Source of the DNA: Rhyacichthys aspro
Taxonomy: Eukaryota > Chordata > Actinopteri > Gobiiformes > Rhyacichthyidae
DNA length: 64,000 nt
Assembly (NCBI GenBank): GCA_036850595.1
Contig: CM072161.1
Location: 7,089,905-7,153,904 of the forward strand
Direction of reading: 5' to 3'
Part shown: positions 35,667-46,852 of the stretch, piece after piece
Numbering within the stretch: the stretch's first letter is position 1
Layout: the number at the start of each line of letters is the position of its first letter
Made by a program: the position numbers and the translations under genes
The notes under the pieces: model-generated
What the model was told of the DNA's origin: nothing
The model's input: the letters and a program-made list of their open reading frames with translations, nothing else
Database searches by the model: none

Positions 35667-38262
35667 GTGTGGATGCTGAGACATTCAGCATCCACAATTA
35701 GTTCTCCTCCGTCTTTATTGTGTGGATGCTGAGACATTCAGCATCCACAATTAGTTCTCCTTTCAACATTCCATTATTTCTTTATTCTTATAGTTTATTC
35801 TTCCACTGTTTTTTGTCCGCTTTCACGCCTTCAGCCGTTCAACCGATTTCAGCCATTCAAACTTTAAAACGTGTCTAAATTCAGCGACATGGGTGCTATT
35901 ACTTTTGGTATTGATATCTTTTATACTTTTTAAAATATTTAGTGTTTTATGGCCTTAAAACCCCATTCATTTCCTATGGGATTTCACCAAAATTCACGTT
36001 TTTCAGGTTTTCCTTCAGCTCCTTCAGCTGTTCACTGCTTCAGCATACTTCAACATTTCAGCATCATTCAAACGTTCAACGAATCACAAGAAATTCATCT
36101 TTTCAGCTATGTTTTTACTTTTTCAATATCTTCTACCGTTTTTCTTCAGTCACAGTGTAAAGCGATCAGCACTTTTTGGATTTTACCTGCGTTAGAATGC
36201 GTTGTTATGGTCGCTATGCTTCAACTGTCAGAGTGGGTGACATCACCCACTCTAACTTTTCAGCTTTCTTCACCATTTCATGCTTCAGCTCTTGTCGCTT
36301 CCACTAATTTCACTTCATTCAACTAATTTTATGCTTAAAATGTAGGGATTTTCGTGCTCTTTCAGAAAATGTATCTTTCAAAGCTCTGTGATTTACTACA
36401 TTTGAATCAGAGCTTCAACAGTGGAGCAAAGTCACCTTACTTCTCCATTGACTCCCATTCTAATTTTGATCCAACTTTTCTCCTCAGACTCAGAGCTCTT
36501 ACACATGTTTAACTTGTCACTGCTCATTCATTTTTCATCCAATTAACATAAATTTCATATCCACATGTTCAGCAGAGTCTCCTGTCGCTCACAGTTCAAA
36601 GATTTTTCAGATCTGATGTACGGTTCCTGCAATAAACTCTTGTGTTTAAAGGCATCATTTCACTCATACTTTCACTGTTTAAAGCAATGCTTTTCCAATA
36701 TCCTTCTCTCAGACCAGGTCCAGACCACACCTAGAACCAGACCAGGACCAGACCAGGTCCAGGCCTGGACCAGACTAGGACCAGACCAGGTCCAGACCAG
36801 GTCCAGACCAGGTCCAGACCAGACCAGAGCCAGGTCCAGACCAGACCTAGTACCAGACTTGGTCCAGACCAGGACCAGACTAGGACCAGACCAGGTCCAG
36901 ACCAGGTCCAGACCAGAGCCAGGTCCAGACCAGACCTAGTACCAGAGCAGGACCAGAGCAGGACCAGACCAGGACCAGAACAGGACTAGACCAGGATCAG
37001 ACAAAGACTAGACCTAAAACCAGACCAGAACCAGAAAAAGACTAGACCAAGACCCGACCTGGACCAGACTAGAATCAAAGAGCAGTACTAGTCCAGGATA
37101 AGACCAGGACTAGACCAAGGCCAGGACAAGACCAGGCCCAGTGCCAGTAACCAGACCAGGTCCAGACCTGGACCAGACTAGGACCAGACCAGGTCCAGAC
37201 CAGGTCCAGACCAGAGCCAGGTCCAGACCAGACCTAGTACCAGACCAGGTCCAGACCAGGACCAGACTAGGACCAGACCAGGTCCAGACCAGAGCCAGAC
37301 CAGAGCCAGGTCCAGACCAGACCTAGTACCAGAGCAGGACCAGAGAAGGACCAGACTAGGACCAGACCAGGACCAGAACAGGACTAGACCAGGATCAGAC
37401 AAAGACTAGACCTAAAACCAGACCAGAACCAGAAAAAGACTAGACCAAGACCCGACCTGGACCAGACTAGAATCAAAGAGCAGTACTAGTCCAGGATAAG
37501 ACCAGGACTAGACCAAGGCCAGGACAAGACCAGGCCCAGTACCTGACCGCTACTAGACCAGGATGAGACAGGAACTAAAAGAAGACTAGGACCAGACAAA
37601 GACCAAGACAAGACCAGGCTCAGACCAAGACCAGGTAAAGACCAGTACCAAACCCTGAACCAGACCAAGACCACACCAGCACCAGACCAGAACTGGTTTA
37701 AGATCAGATCCAAACCAGCTTAATTCAAAGTCCTTTAACATCTCCCATTGTATTTCAGCTTTTTTAAGGAATATAACATGTTTCAATTTATTACAGCTTA
37801 GATCAACTTAGTTAAGCTTCCATCACCTTCACTCAATCTAATTCACCTTCTTTCATCTTAAGTCATCTTCTTTCATCTTAATTCAGTTTCTTTCATGTTG
37901 ATTCAGTTTCTTTCATCTTAATTCAGCTTCTTTCATCTTAATTCAGCTTCTTTCAGCTTAATTCAGCTTCTTTCAGCTTAATTCATCTTATTTTAGCTTA
38001 ATTCAGTTTCTTTCATCTTAATTCAGCTTCTTTCATCTTAATTCAGCTTCTTTCATCTTAATTCATCTTCTTTCATCTTAATTCAGTTTCTTTCATGTTG
38101 ATTCAGTTTCTTTCATCTTAATTCAGCTTCTTTCATCTTAATTCAGCTTCTTTCAGCTTAATTCAGCTTCTTTTAGCTTCATTCAGCTTCTTTCACTTCA
38201 TTTCAACATTCAGCTTCAGCATCCACACGCAATGGCTTCTTCAGCCATTGCAAAGATTCTAG
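35667..38262 (+). mobile_element. Helentron-like tandem unit 3 (two stacked 5' ends)
   Basis: It begins right after CTAG-TT with two 53-bp 5' ends (35667 and 35720). The second is followed by a unit-specific variant, CTCCTTTCAACATTCCATTA. The palindrome is a 24-bp short form at 36230-36253, with a different deletion from that in unit 2. Minisatellite A is at 36710-37693 and minisatellite B at 37841-38200 (about 18 copies). CTAG ends at 38262. Confidence 0.78.
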
Positions 38263-40578
38263 TTCTTATTATTCCAGTTTATTCTTCCACAGTTTTTTGT
38301 CCGCTTTCAACTCATCAGCCGTTCAACCGATTTCAGCCATTCAAACTTTAAAACGTGTCTAAATTCAGCGACATGGGTGCTATTACTTTTGGTATTCATA
38401 TCTTTTATACTTTTTCAAATATTTTGCCTTTTATGGCCTAAAACCCCCATTCATTTCCTATGGGATTTCACCAAAATTCACGTTTTTCAGGTTTTCCTTC
38501 AGCTCCTTCAGCTCTTCACTGCTTCAGCATACTTCAACATTTCAGCATCATTCAAACGTTCAACGAATCACAAGAAATTCATCTTTTCAGCTATGTTTTT
38601 ACTTTTTCAATATCTTCTACCGTTTTTCTTCAGTCACAGTGTAAAGCGATCAGCACTTTTTGGATTTTACCTGCGTTAGAATGCGTTGTTATGGTCGCTA
38701 TGCTTCAACTGTCAGAGTGGGTGACATCACCCACTCTAACTTTTCAGCTTTCTTCACCATTTCATGCTTCAGCTCTTGTCGCTTCCACTAATTTCACTTC
38801 ATTCAACTAATTTTATGCTTAAAATGTAGGGATTTTCGTGCTCTTTCAGAAAATGTATCTTTCAAAGCTCTGTGATTTACTACATTTGAATCAGAGCTTC
38901 AACAGTGGAGCAAAGTCACCTTACTTCTCCATTGACTCCCATTCTAATTTTGATCCAACTTTTCTCCTCAGACTCAGAGCTCTTACACATGTTTAACTTG
39001 TCACTGCTCATTCATTTTTCATCCAATTAACATAAATTTCATATCCACATGTTCAGCAGAGTCTCCTGTCGCTCACAGTTCAAAGATTTTTCAGATCTGA
39101 TGTACGGTTCCTGCAATAAACTCTTGTGTTTAAAGGCATCATTTCACTCATACTTTCACTGTTTAAAGCAATGCTTTTCCAATATCCTTCTCTCAGACCA
39201 GGTCCAGACCACACCTAGAACCAGACCAGGACCAGACCAGGTCCAGGCCTGGACCAGACTAGGACCAGACCAGGTCCAGACCAGACCAGAGCCAGGTCCA
39301 GACCAGACCTAGTACCAGACCAGGTCCAGACCAGGACCAGACTAGGACCAGACCAGGTCCAGACCAGGTCCAGACCAGAGCCAGGTCCAGACCAGACCTA
39401 GTACCAGAGCAGGACCAGAGCAGGACCAGACCAGGACCAGAACAGGACTAGACCAGGATCAGACAAAGACTAGACCTAAAACCAGACCAGAACCAGAAAA
39501 AGACTAGACCAAGACCCGACCTGGACCAGACTAGAATCAAAAAGCAGTACTAGTCCAGGATAAGACCAGGACTAGACCAAGGCCAGGACAAGACCAGGCC
39601 CAGTGCCAGTAACCAGACCAGGTCCAGACCTGGACCAGACTAGGACCAGACCAGGTCCAGACCAGAGCCAGGTCCAGACCAGAGCCAGACCAGAGCCAGG
39701 TCCAGGTCCAGACCAGACCTAGTACCAGAGCAGGACCAGAGAAGGACCAGACTAGGACCAGACCAGGACTAGAACAGGACTAGACCAGGATCAGACAAAG
39801 ACTAGACCTAAAACCAGACCAGAACCAGAAAAAGACTAGACCAAGACCCGACCTGGACCAGACTAGAATCAAAGAGCAGTACTAGTCCAGGATAAGACCA
39901 GGACTAGACCAAGGCCAGGACAAGACCAGGCCCAGTACCTGACCGCTACTAGACCAGGATAAGACAGGAACTAGAAGAAGACTAGGACCAGACAAAGACC
40001 AAGACAAGACCAGGCTCAGACCAAGACCAGGTAAAGACCAGTACCAAACCCTGAACCAGACCAAGACCACACCAGCACCAGACCAGAACTGGTTTAAGAT
40101 CAGATCCAAACCAGCTTAATTCAAAGTCCTTTAACATCTCCCATTGTATTTCAGCTTTTTTAAGGAATATAACATGTTTCAATTTATTACAGCTTAGATC
40201 AACTTAGTTAAGCTTCCATCACCTTCACTCAATCTAATTCACCTTCTTTCATCTTAAGTCATCTTCTTTCATCTTAATTCATCTTCTTTCATCTTAATTC
40301 AGTTTCTTTCATCTTAATTCAGTTTCTTTCATCTTAATTCAGCTTCTTTCATCTTAATTCAGCTTCTTTCAGCTTAATTCAGCTTCTTTCATCTTAATTC
40401 AGCTTCTTTCAGCTTAATTCAGTTTCTTTCATCTTAATTCAGCTTCTTTCATCTTAATTCAGCTTCTTTCAGCTTAATTCAGCTTCTTTTAGCTTAATTC
40501 AGCTTCTTTCACTTCATTTCAACATTCAGCTTCAGCATCCACACGCAATGGCTTCTTCAGCCATTGCAAAGATTCTAG
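38263..40578 (+). mobile_element. Helentron-like tandem unit 4 (5' hairpin missing)
   Basis: It starts TTCTTATTATTCCAG directly after CTAG of unit 3. The short palindrome at 38714-38737 is the same deletion form as unit 3, and it shares the flanking GCTTCAACTGTC variant, so units 3 and 4 look like sister copies. Minisatellite A is at 39194-40089, minisatellite B at 40237-40516, and CTAG ends at 40578. Confidence 0.78.
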
Positions 40579-42566
40579 TTCTTCTTATTATTTCAGTTTA
40601 TTCTTCCACTGTTTTTGACGGCTTTCAACTCTTCAGCCGTTCAACCGATTTCAGCCATTCAAACTTTAAAACGTGTCTAAATTCAGCGACATGGGTGCTA
40701 TTACTTTTGGTATTCATATCTTTTATACTTTTTCAAATATTTTGCCTTTTATGGCCTAAAACCCCCATTCATTTCCTATGGGATTTCACCAAAATTCACG
40801 TTTTTCAGGTTTTCCTTCAGCTCCTTCAGCTGTTCACTGCTTCAGCATACTTCAACATTTCAGCATCATTCAAACGTTCAACGAATCACAAGAAATTCAT
40901 CTTTTCAGCTATGTTTTTACTTTTTCAATATCTTCTACCGTTTTTCTTCAGTCACAGTGTAAAGCGATCAGCACTTTTTGGATTTTACCTGCGTTAGAAT
41001 GCGTTGTTATGGTCGCTATGCTCAAACTGTCAGAGTGGGTGATGTCACAGGTGACATCACCCACTCTAACTTTCCAGCTTTCTTCACCATTTCATGCTTC
41101 AGCTCTTGTCGCTTCCACTAATTTCACTTCATTCAACTAATTTTATGCTTAAAATGTAGGGATTTTCGTGCTCTTTCAGAAAATGTATCTTTCAAAGCTC
41201 TGTGATTTACTACATTTGAATCAGAGCTTCAACAGTGGAGCAAAGTCACCTTACTTCTCCATTGACTCCCATTCTAATTTTGATCCAACTTTTCTCCTCA
41301 GACTCAGAGCTCTTACACATGTTTAACTTGTCACTGCTCATTCATTTTTCATCCAATTAACATAAATTTCATATCCACATGTTCAGCAGAGTCTCCTGTC
41401 GCTCACAGTTCAAAGATTTTTCAGATCTGATGTACGGTTCCTGCAATAAACTCTTGTGTTTAAAGGCATCATTTCACTCATACTTTCACTGTTTAAAGCA
41501 ATGCTTTTCCAATATCCTTCTCTCAGACCAGGTCCAGACCACACCTAGAACCAGACCAGGACCAGACCAGGTCCAGGCCTGGACCAGACTAGGACCAGAC
41601 CAGGTCCAGACCAGGTCCAGACCAGACCAGAGCCAGGTCCAGACCAGACCTAGTACCAGACTTGGTCCAGACCAGGACCAGACTAGGACCAGACCAGGTC
41701 CAGACCAGGTCCAGACCAGAGCCAGGTCCAGACCAGACCTAGTACCAGAGCAGGACCAGAGCAGGACCAGACCAGGACCAGAACAGGACTAGACCAGGAT
41801 CAGACAAAGACTAGACCTAAAACCAGACCAGAACCAGAAAAAGACTAGACCAAGACCCGACCTGGACCAGACTAGAATCAAAGAGCAGTACTAGTCCAGG
41901 ATAAGACCAGGACTAGACCAAGGCCAGGACAAGACCAGGCCCAGTACCTGACCGCTACTAGACCAGGATGAGACAGGAACTAGAAGAAGACTAGGACCAG
42001 ACAAAGACCAAGACAAGACCAGGCTCAGACCAAGACCAGGTAAAGACCAGTACCAAACCCTGAACCAGACCAGGACCACACCAGCACCAGACCAGAACTG
42101 GTTTAAGATCAGATCCAAACCAGCTTAATTCAAAGTCCTTTAACATCTCCCATTGTATTTCAGCTTTTTTAAGGAATATAACATGTTTCAATTTATTACA
42201 GCTTAGAACAACTTAGTTAAGCTTCCATCACCTTCACTCAATCTAATTCACCTTCTTTCATCTTAAGTCATCTTCTTTCATCTTAATTCAGTTTCTTTCA
42301 TGTTGATTCAGTTTCTTTCATCTTAATTCAGCTTCTTTCATCTTAATTCAGCTTCTTTCAGCTTAATTCATCTTCTTTCATCTTAATTCATTTCTTTCAT
42401 GTTGATTCAGTTTCTTTCATCTTAATTCAGCTTCTTTCATCTTAATTCAGCTTCTTTCAGCTTAATTCAGCTTCTTTTAGCTTAATTCAGCTTCTTTCAC
42501 TTCATTTCAACATTCAGCTTCAGCATCCACACGCAATGGCTTCTTCAGCCATTGCAAAGATTCTAG
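40579..42566 (+). mobile_element. Helentron-like tandem unit 5 (shortest; 5' hairpin missing)
   Basis: It begins TTCTTCTTATTATTTCAG, like unit 2. It carries the long 36-bp palindrome (41032-41067). Minisatellite A is contracted (41524-42098, about 575 bp against 840-980 in the others), which explains the 1.99-kb length. Minisatellite B is at 42246-42505. CTAG ends at 42566, followed by TT. Confidence 0.78.
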
Positions 42567-42568
42567 TT

Positions 42569-45149
42569 GTGTGGATGCTGAGACATTCAGCATCCACAAT
42601 TAGTTCTCCTCCGTCTTTATTATTCCAGTTTATTCTTCCACCGTTTTTTGACGGCTTTCAACTCATCAGCCGTTCAACCGATTTCAGCCATTCAAACTTT
42701 AAAACGTGTCTAAATTCAGCGACATGGGTGCTATTACTTTTGGTATTCATATCTTTTATACTTTTTCAAATATTTTGCCTTTTATGGCCTAAAACCCCCA
42801 TTCATTTCCTATGGGATTTCACCAAAATTCACGTTTTTCAGGTTTTCCTTCAGCTCCTTCAGCTGTTCACTGCTTCAGCATACTTCAACATTTCAGCATC
42901 ATTCAAACGTTCAACGAATCACAAGAAATTCATCTTTTCAGCTATGTTTTTACTTTTTCAATATCTTCTACCGTTTTTCTTCAGTCACAGTGTAAAGCGA
43001 TCAGCACTTTTTGGATTTTACCTGCGTTAGAATGCGTTGTTATGGTCGCTATGCTCCAACTGTCAGAGTGGGTGATGTCACAGGTGACATCACCCACTCT
43101 AACTTTTCAGCTTTCTTCACCATTTCATGCTTCAGCTCTTGTCGCTTCCACTAATTTCACTTCATTCAACTAATTTTATGCTTAAAATGTAGGGATTTTC
43201 GTGCTCTTTCAGAAAATGTATCTTTCAAAGCTCTGTGATTTACTACATTTGAATCAGAGCTTCAACAGTGGAGCAAAGTCACCTTACTTCTCCATTGACT
43301 CCCATTCTAATTTTGATCCAACTTTTCTCCTCAGACTCAGAGCTCTTACACATGTTTAACTTGTCACTGCTCATTCATTTTTCATCCAATTAACATAAAT
43401 TTCATATCCACATGTTCAGCAGAGTCTCCTGTCGCTCACAGTTCAAAGATTTTTCAGATCTGATGTACGGTTCCTGCAATAAACTCTTGTGTTTAAAGGC
43501 ATCATTTCACTCATACTTTCACTGTTTAAAGCAATGCTTTTCCAATATCCTTCTCTCAGACCAGGTCCAGACCACACCTAGAACCAGACCAGGACCAGAC
43601 CAGGTCCAGGCCTGGACCAGACTAGGACCAGACCAGGTCCAGACCAGGTCCAGACCAGGTCCAGACCAGACCAGAGCCAGGTCCAGACCAGACCTAGTAC
43701 CAGACTTGGTCCAGACCAGGACCAGACTAGGACCAGACCAGGTCCAGACCAGGTCCAGACCAGAGCCAGGTCCAGACCAGACCTAGTACCAGAGCAGGAC
43801 CAGAGCAGGACCAGACCAGGACCAGAACAGGACTAGACCAGGATCAGACAAAGACTAGACCTAAAACCAGACCAGAACTAGAAAAAGACTAGACCAAGAC
43901 CCGACCTGGACCAGACTAGAATCAAAGAGCAGTACTAGTCCAGGATAAGACCAGGACTAGACCAAGGCCAGGACAAGACCAGGCCCAGTGCCAGTAACCA
44001 GACCAGGTCCAGACCTGGACCAGACTAGGACCAGACCAGGTCCAGACCAGGTCCAGACCAGAGCCAGGTCCAGACCAGACCTAGTACCAGACCAGGTCCA
44101 GACCAGGACCAGACTAGGACCAGACCAGGTCCAGACCAGAGCCAGACCAGAGCCAGGTCCAGACCAGACCTAGTACCAGAGCAGGACCAGAGAAGGACCA
44201 GACTAGGACCAGACCAGGACTAGAACAGGACTAGACCAGGATCAGACAAAGACTAGACCTAAAACCAGACCAGAACCAGAAAAAGACTAGACCAAGACCC
44301 GACCTGGACCAGACTAGAATCAAAGAGCAGTACTAGTCCAGGATAAGACCAGGACTAGACCAAGGCCAGGACAAGACCAGGCCCAGTACCTGACCGCTAC
44401 TAGACCAGGATGAGACAGGAACTAGAAGAAGACTAGGACCAGACAAAGACCAAGACAAGACCAGGCTCAGACCAAGACCAGGTAAAGACCAGTACCAAAC
44501 CCTGAACCAGACCAAGACCACACCAGCACCAGACCAGAACTGGTTTAAGATCAGATCCAAACCAGCTTAATTCAAAGTCCTTTAACATCTCCCATTGTAT
44601 TTCAGCTTTTTTAAGGAATATAACATGTTTCAATTTATTACAGCTTAGATCAACTTAGTTAAGCTTCCATCACCTTCACTCAATCTAATTCACCTTCTTT
44701 CATCTTAAGTCATCTTCTTTCATCTTAAGTCATCTTCTTTCATCTTAATTCAGTTTCTTTCATGTTGATTCAGTTTCTTTCATCTTAATTCAGCTTCTTT
44801 CATCTTAATTCAGCTTCTTTCAGCTTAATTCATCTTATTTTAGCTTAATTCAGTTTCTTTCATCTTAATTCAGTTTCTTTCATCTTAATTCAGCTTCTTT
44901 CATCTTAATTCAGCTTCTTTCATCTTAATTCAGCTTCTTTCATCTTAATTCATCTTCTTTCATCTTAATTCAGTTTCTTTCATGTTGATTCAGTTTCTTT
45001 CATCTTAATTCAGCTTCTTTCATCTTAATTCAGCTTCTTTCAGCTTAATTCAGCTTCTTTTAGCTTAATTCAGCTTCTTTCACTTCATTTCAACATTCAG
45101 CTTCAGCATCCACACGCAATGGCTTCTTCAGCCATTGCAAAGATTCTAG
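42569..45149 (+). mobile_element. Helentron-like tandem unit 6 (full 5' hairpin)
   Basis: The 5' hairpin starts at 42569 immediately after CTAG-TT. It has the long palindrome at 43065-43100, minisatellite A at 43557-44540 and minisatellite B at 44688-45087 (about 20 copies). The 3' stem-loop and CTAG end at 45149, after which the sequence of the outer element resumes (TTATTATAGCGCACTTTTTC). Confidence 0.78.
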
Positions 45150-46195
45150 TTATTATAGCGCACTTTTTCGGCGCGTTTCAACTCCTCAGCCATTTATCCG
45201 ATTTTCGTCATTCAAACTTTAAAACGTGTCTAAATTCTGGGACAATGGAGCTATTACTTTTGGTAATTGTGCCTTTTATAGTTTTCGCAAAATTTTGCTT
45301 TTTATGGCCTTTTTTTCCCCAGCTATTCCTTATGGGACTTCTGCCAAATTCTGTTTTTTCTGCCTTTTCTTCTGCTTCTTCTGCCCCTTACAGCTTCTGC
45401 CTAGTTTCACCTTTTCGCACCGTTCAAACTTTAAACGAATCCCAAGAAATGGGGCTATATTCGTACCAAATAACTTTTTCGTAACTTTTACTGTTTTCAA
45501 ATACTGGCTGTGTAAAAAAAAAGAACTTTTCAAGATTCTAATGGCTATAATGCGTTGTCATGGTTGCTAGGGGGCGTCGCTAGAGTGTACACTCTAACTT
45601 TTGCCCTCTTCCATTTCTGCCCTTTACATCCCCTTTAATCCCTTTTCAGTCCCACAAATTTTACTCTAGTACACAAATTATATATGAAAAACGTAGAGAT
45701 TTTCGTCCTCTTTCAGAAAATGTAACTCTCGGAGCTGTATCTTTTACAGAATTTGAATAAACTGCTCGGAAGTGTCAGCTGGGCCAGTCGATGTCCCCAT
45801 TGACTTCCATGTTGTAGATGTCTAAACTTTTCTTCTCATACACAGAATTTTTAGGAGTTTTCGTATCGTCTGCTGAGGCTCAGTTTTCATCAAAACTACA
45901 TAAATCTTATATCCACGCGTTCAGCAGAGTCTCCTGTCGCTCACAGTGTCAACGGATTTTCTCTACTGTTCATAATTTTTGAATAAGATGCATTAGTTTG
46001 AAGGCTTCACTCGAGGCCAACAAGGTGTGTTCTGTTGGTAATTAGCCTGATGATGTCATCCTTTTAAGAGTGACATTAATGCTTAGAACCTTTGTATTAT
46101 TTAGCACAATGAATAGAGAGTTGGTCCCATTGCCAAAAGGTTAGGTGTTCAAATCCCACCCTTGACGAAAGTAAATTTCGCTTTTACTTTAAATA
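45150..46195 (+). mobile_element. Conserved block of the outer element, with palindrome and tRNA-like segment
   Basis: This is collinear with the inner units but clearly diverged. Shared words include CTTTAAAACGTGTCTAAATTC, GCTATTACTTTTGGTA, GATTTTCGT(C/G)CTCTTTCAGA and CAGCAGAGTCTCCTGTCGCTC. At the equivalent position it has a different palindrome, AGAGTGTACACTCT (45582-45595). Near 46104-46165 is a tRNA-like segment: TAGCACAATGAATAGAG resembles an A box and GGTGTTCAAATCCCACC a B box. The inner units lack this segment. Confidence 0.68.
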
Positions 46196-46199
46196 GAAT

Positions 46200-46490
46200 T
46201 AGATCCAGGACAAAACCAGACCCAGCCCAGTCCAGACCCCACCAGGACAAGGACCAAGATGAGGCCCAAGACCTAGACCAGGACAACACCACAACTGAAC
46301 CAGGACCAAGACCTGCACAGAGACCAGGACCAGACCAAGAATAGACCAGGACTAGTCCAAAATCAGGATCAGACCAAGTCCAGGACCAAGACCAGGATTA
46401 AACTAAGACCCACCAATGATCAAGATCAGGGCCAGGCAAGGTCTAGGACCAGGACTAAGATCTGGACCATGACAGGACCAAGATCAAGAC
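46200..46490 (+). repeat. GACCAG-type minisatellite of the outer element
   Basis: Irregular repeats of GACCAGGACCA/AAGACC-like words form a shorter and more degenerate version of minisatellite A in the inner units, in the same relative position. Confidence 0.7.
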
Positions 46491-46494
46491 AAAT

Positions 46495-46806
46495 CTGCAA
46501 ATTTGAGTTTAATTCTGCAAATTTTAGATTTCTTCTGCAAAATTTTAGATTTCTTCTGCAAATTCTTGCTTCTTTCTGCCAATGTTTATTCCTTCTGCAA
46601 ATTGGAGTTTAATTCTGCCAATATTAAATTTCTTCTGCAAGTTTTAGCTTCTTTCTGCCAATGTTTATTCCTTCTGCAAATTGGAGTTTAATTCTGCCAA
46701 TATTAAATTTTTTTCTGCAAGTTTTAGCTTCTTTCTGCCAATTTTAGATTTCTTCTGCAAATTTGAGTTGACTTCTGCTAATTTCAGCCTTCTTCTGCAA
46801 TTCTTT
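46495..46806 (+). repeat. TTCTGCAAA-type minisatellite of the outer element
   Basis: There are tandem repeats of about 20 bp built on TTCTGCAAATTTTAGATT and TTCTGCCAATGTTTATTCC. It takes the place of minisatellite B of the inner units, again just before the 3' terminus, but with different sequence. Confidence 0.75.
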
Positions 46807-46809
46807 AAT

Positions 46810-46852
46810 CTGCAACCACCTGCAATGGCTTCTGCCATTGCAAAACATCTAG
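46810..46852 (+). other. 3' terminus of the outer Helentron-like element
   Basis: CTGCAACCACC, then stem arms TGCAATGGC and GCCATTGCA around TTCT, then AAACATCTAG, followed by TT. It is the same layout as the six inner 3' ends, with the subterminal word changed in step with its own 5' hairpin. Confidence 0.75.

Larger units (their letters stand above)
30716..46852 (+). mobile_element. Outer non-autonomous Helitron/Helentron-like element, interrupted by a nested array
   Basis: The 5' end is a hairpin with arms GGTGGTTGCAG (30716-30726) and CTGCAACCACC (30733-30743). The 3' end repeats CTGCAACCACC (46810-46820), followed by a stem-loop TGCAATGGC / GCCATTGCA (46821-46842), AAACAT, CTAG (46849-46852) and TT. 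A 3' stem-loop followed by CTRR-T is the Helitron signature. The 5' arm complementary to a 3' subterminal copy, with central minisatellites, is the arrangement described for Helentrons and their non-autonomous HINE/DINE-1 relatives. Its own body resumes at 45150 with a conserved block, a GACCAG-type minisatellite and a TTCTGCAAA minisatellite. Between about 30770 and 45149 it contains the tandem array of the sister element. No Rep/helicase ORF is present. Confidence 0.72.

Noticed and set aside
30876..43173. Conserved 100-165 codon frames in the 0.9-kb block of each unit (for example the one beginning MASSAIAKIL at 42536)
   Set aside because: The frames overlap in two phases, and their conservation follows from near-identical DNA between units. 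The start of one lies within the 3' stem-loop of the preceding unit. The diverged outer element does not keep the same protein.
31867..44540. Long open frames through the GACCAG/GTCCAG minisatellites (PDQVQTR-type repeats on plus, WSGPGLVLVWS-type on minus)
   Set aside because: They arise because the repeat is a near-hexamer without stop words on either strand. Frames shift and end irregularly between units, and both strands are open. No start context, splice sites or domain support a protein.
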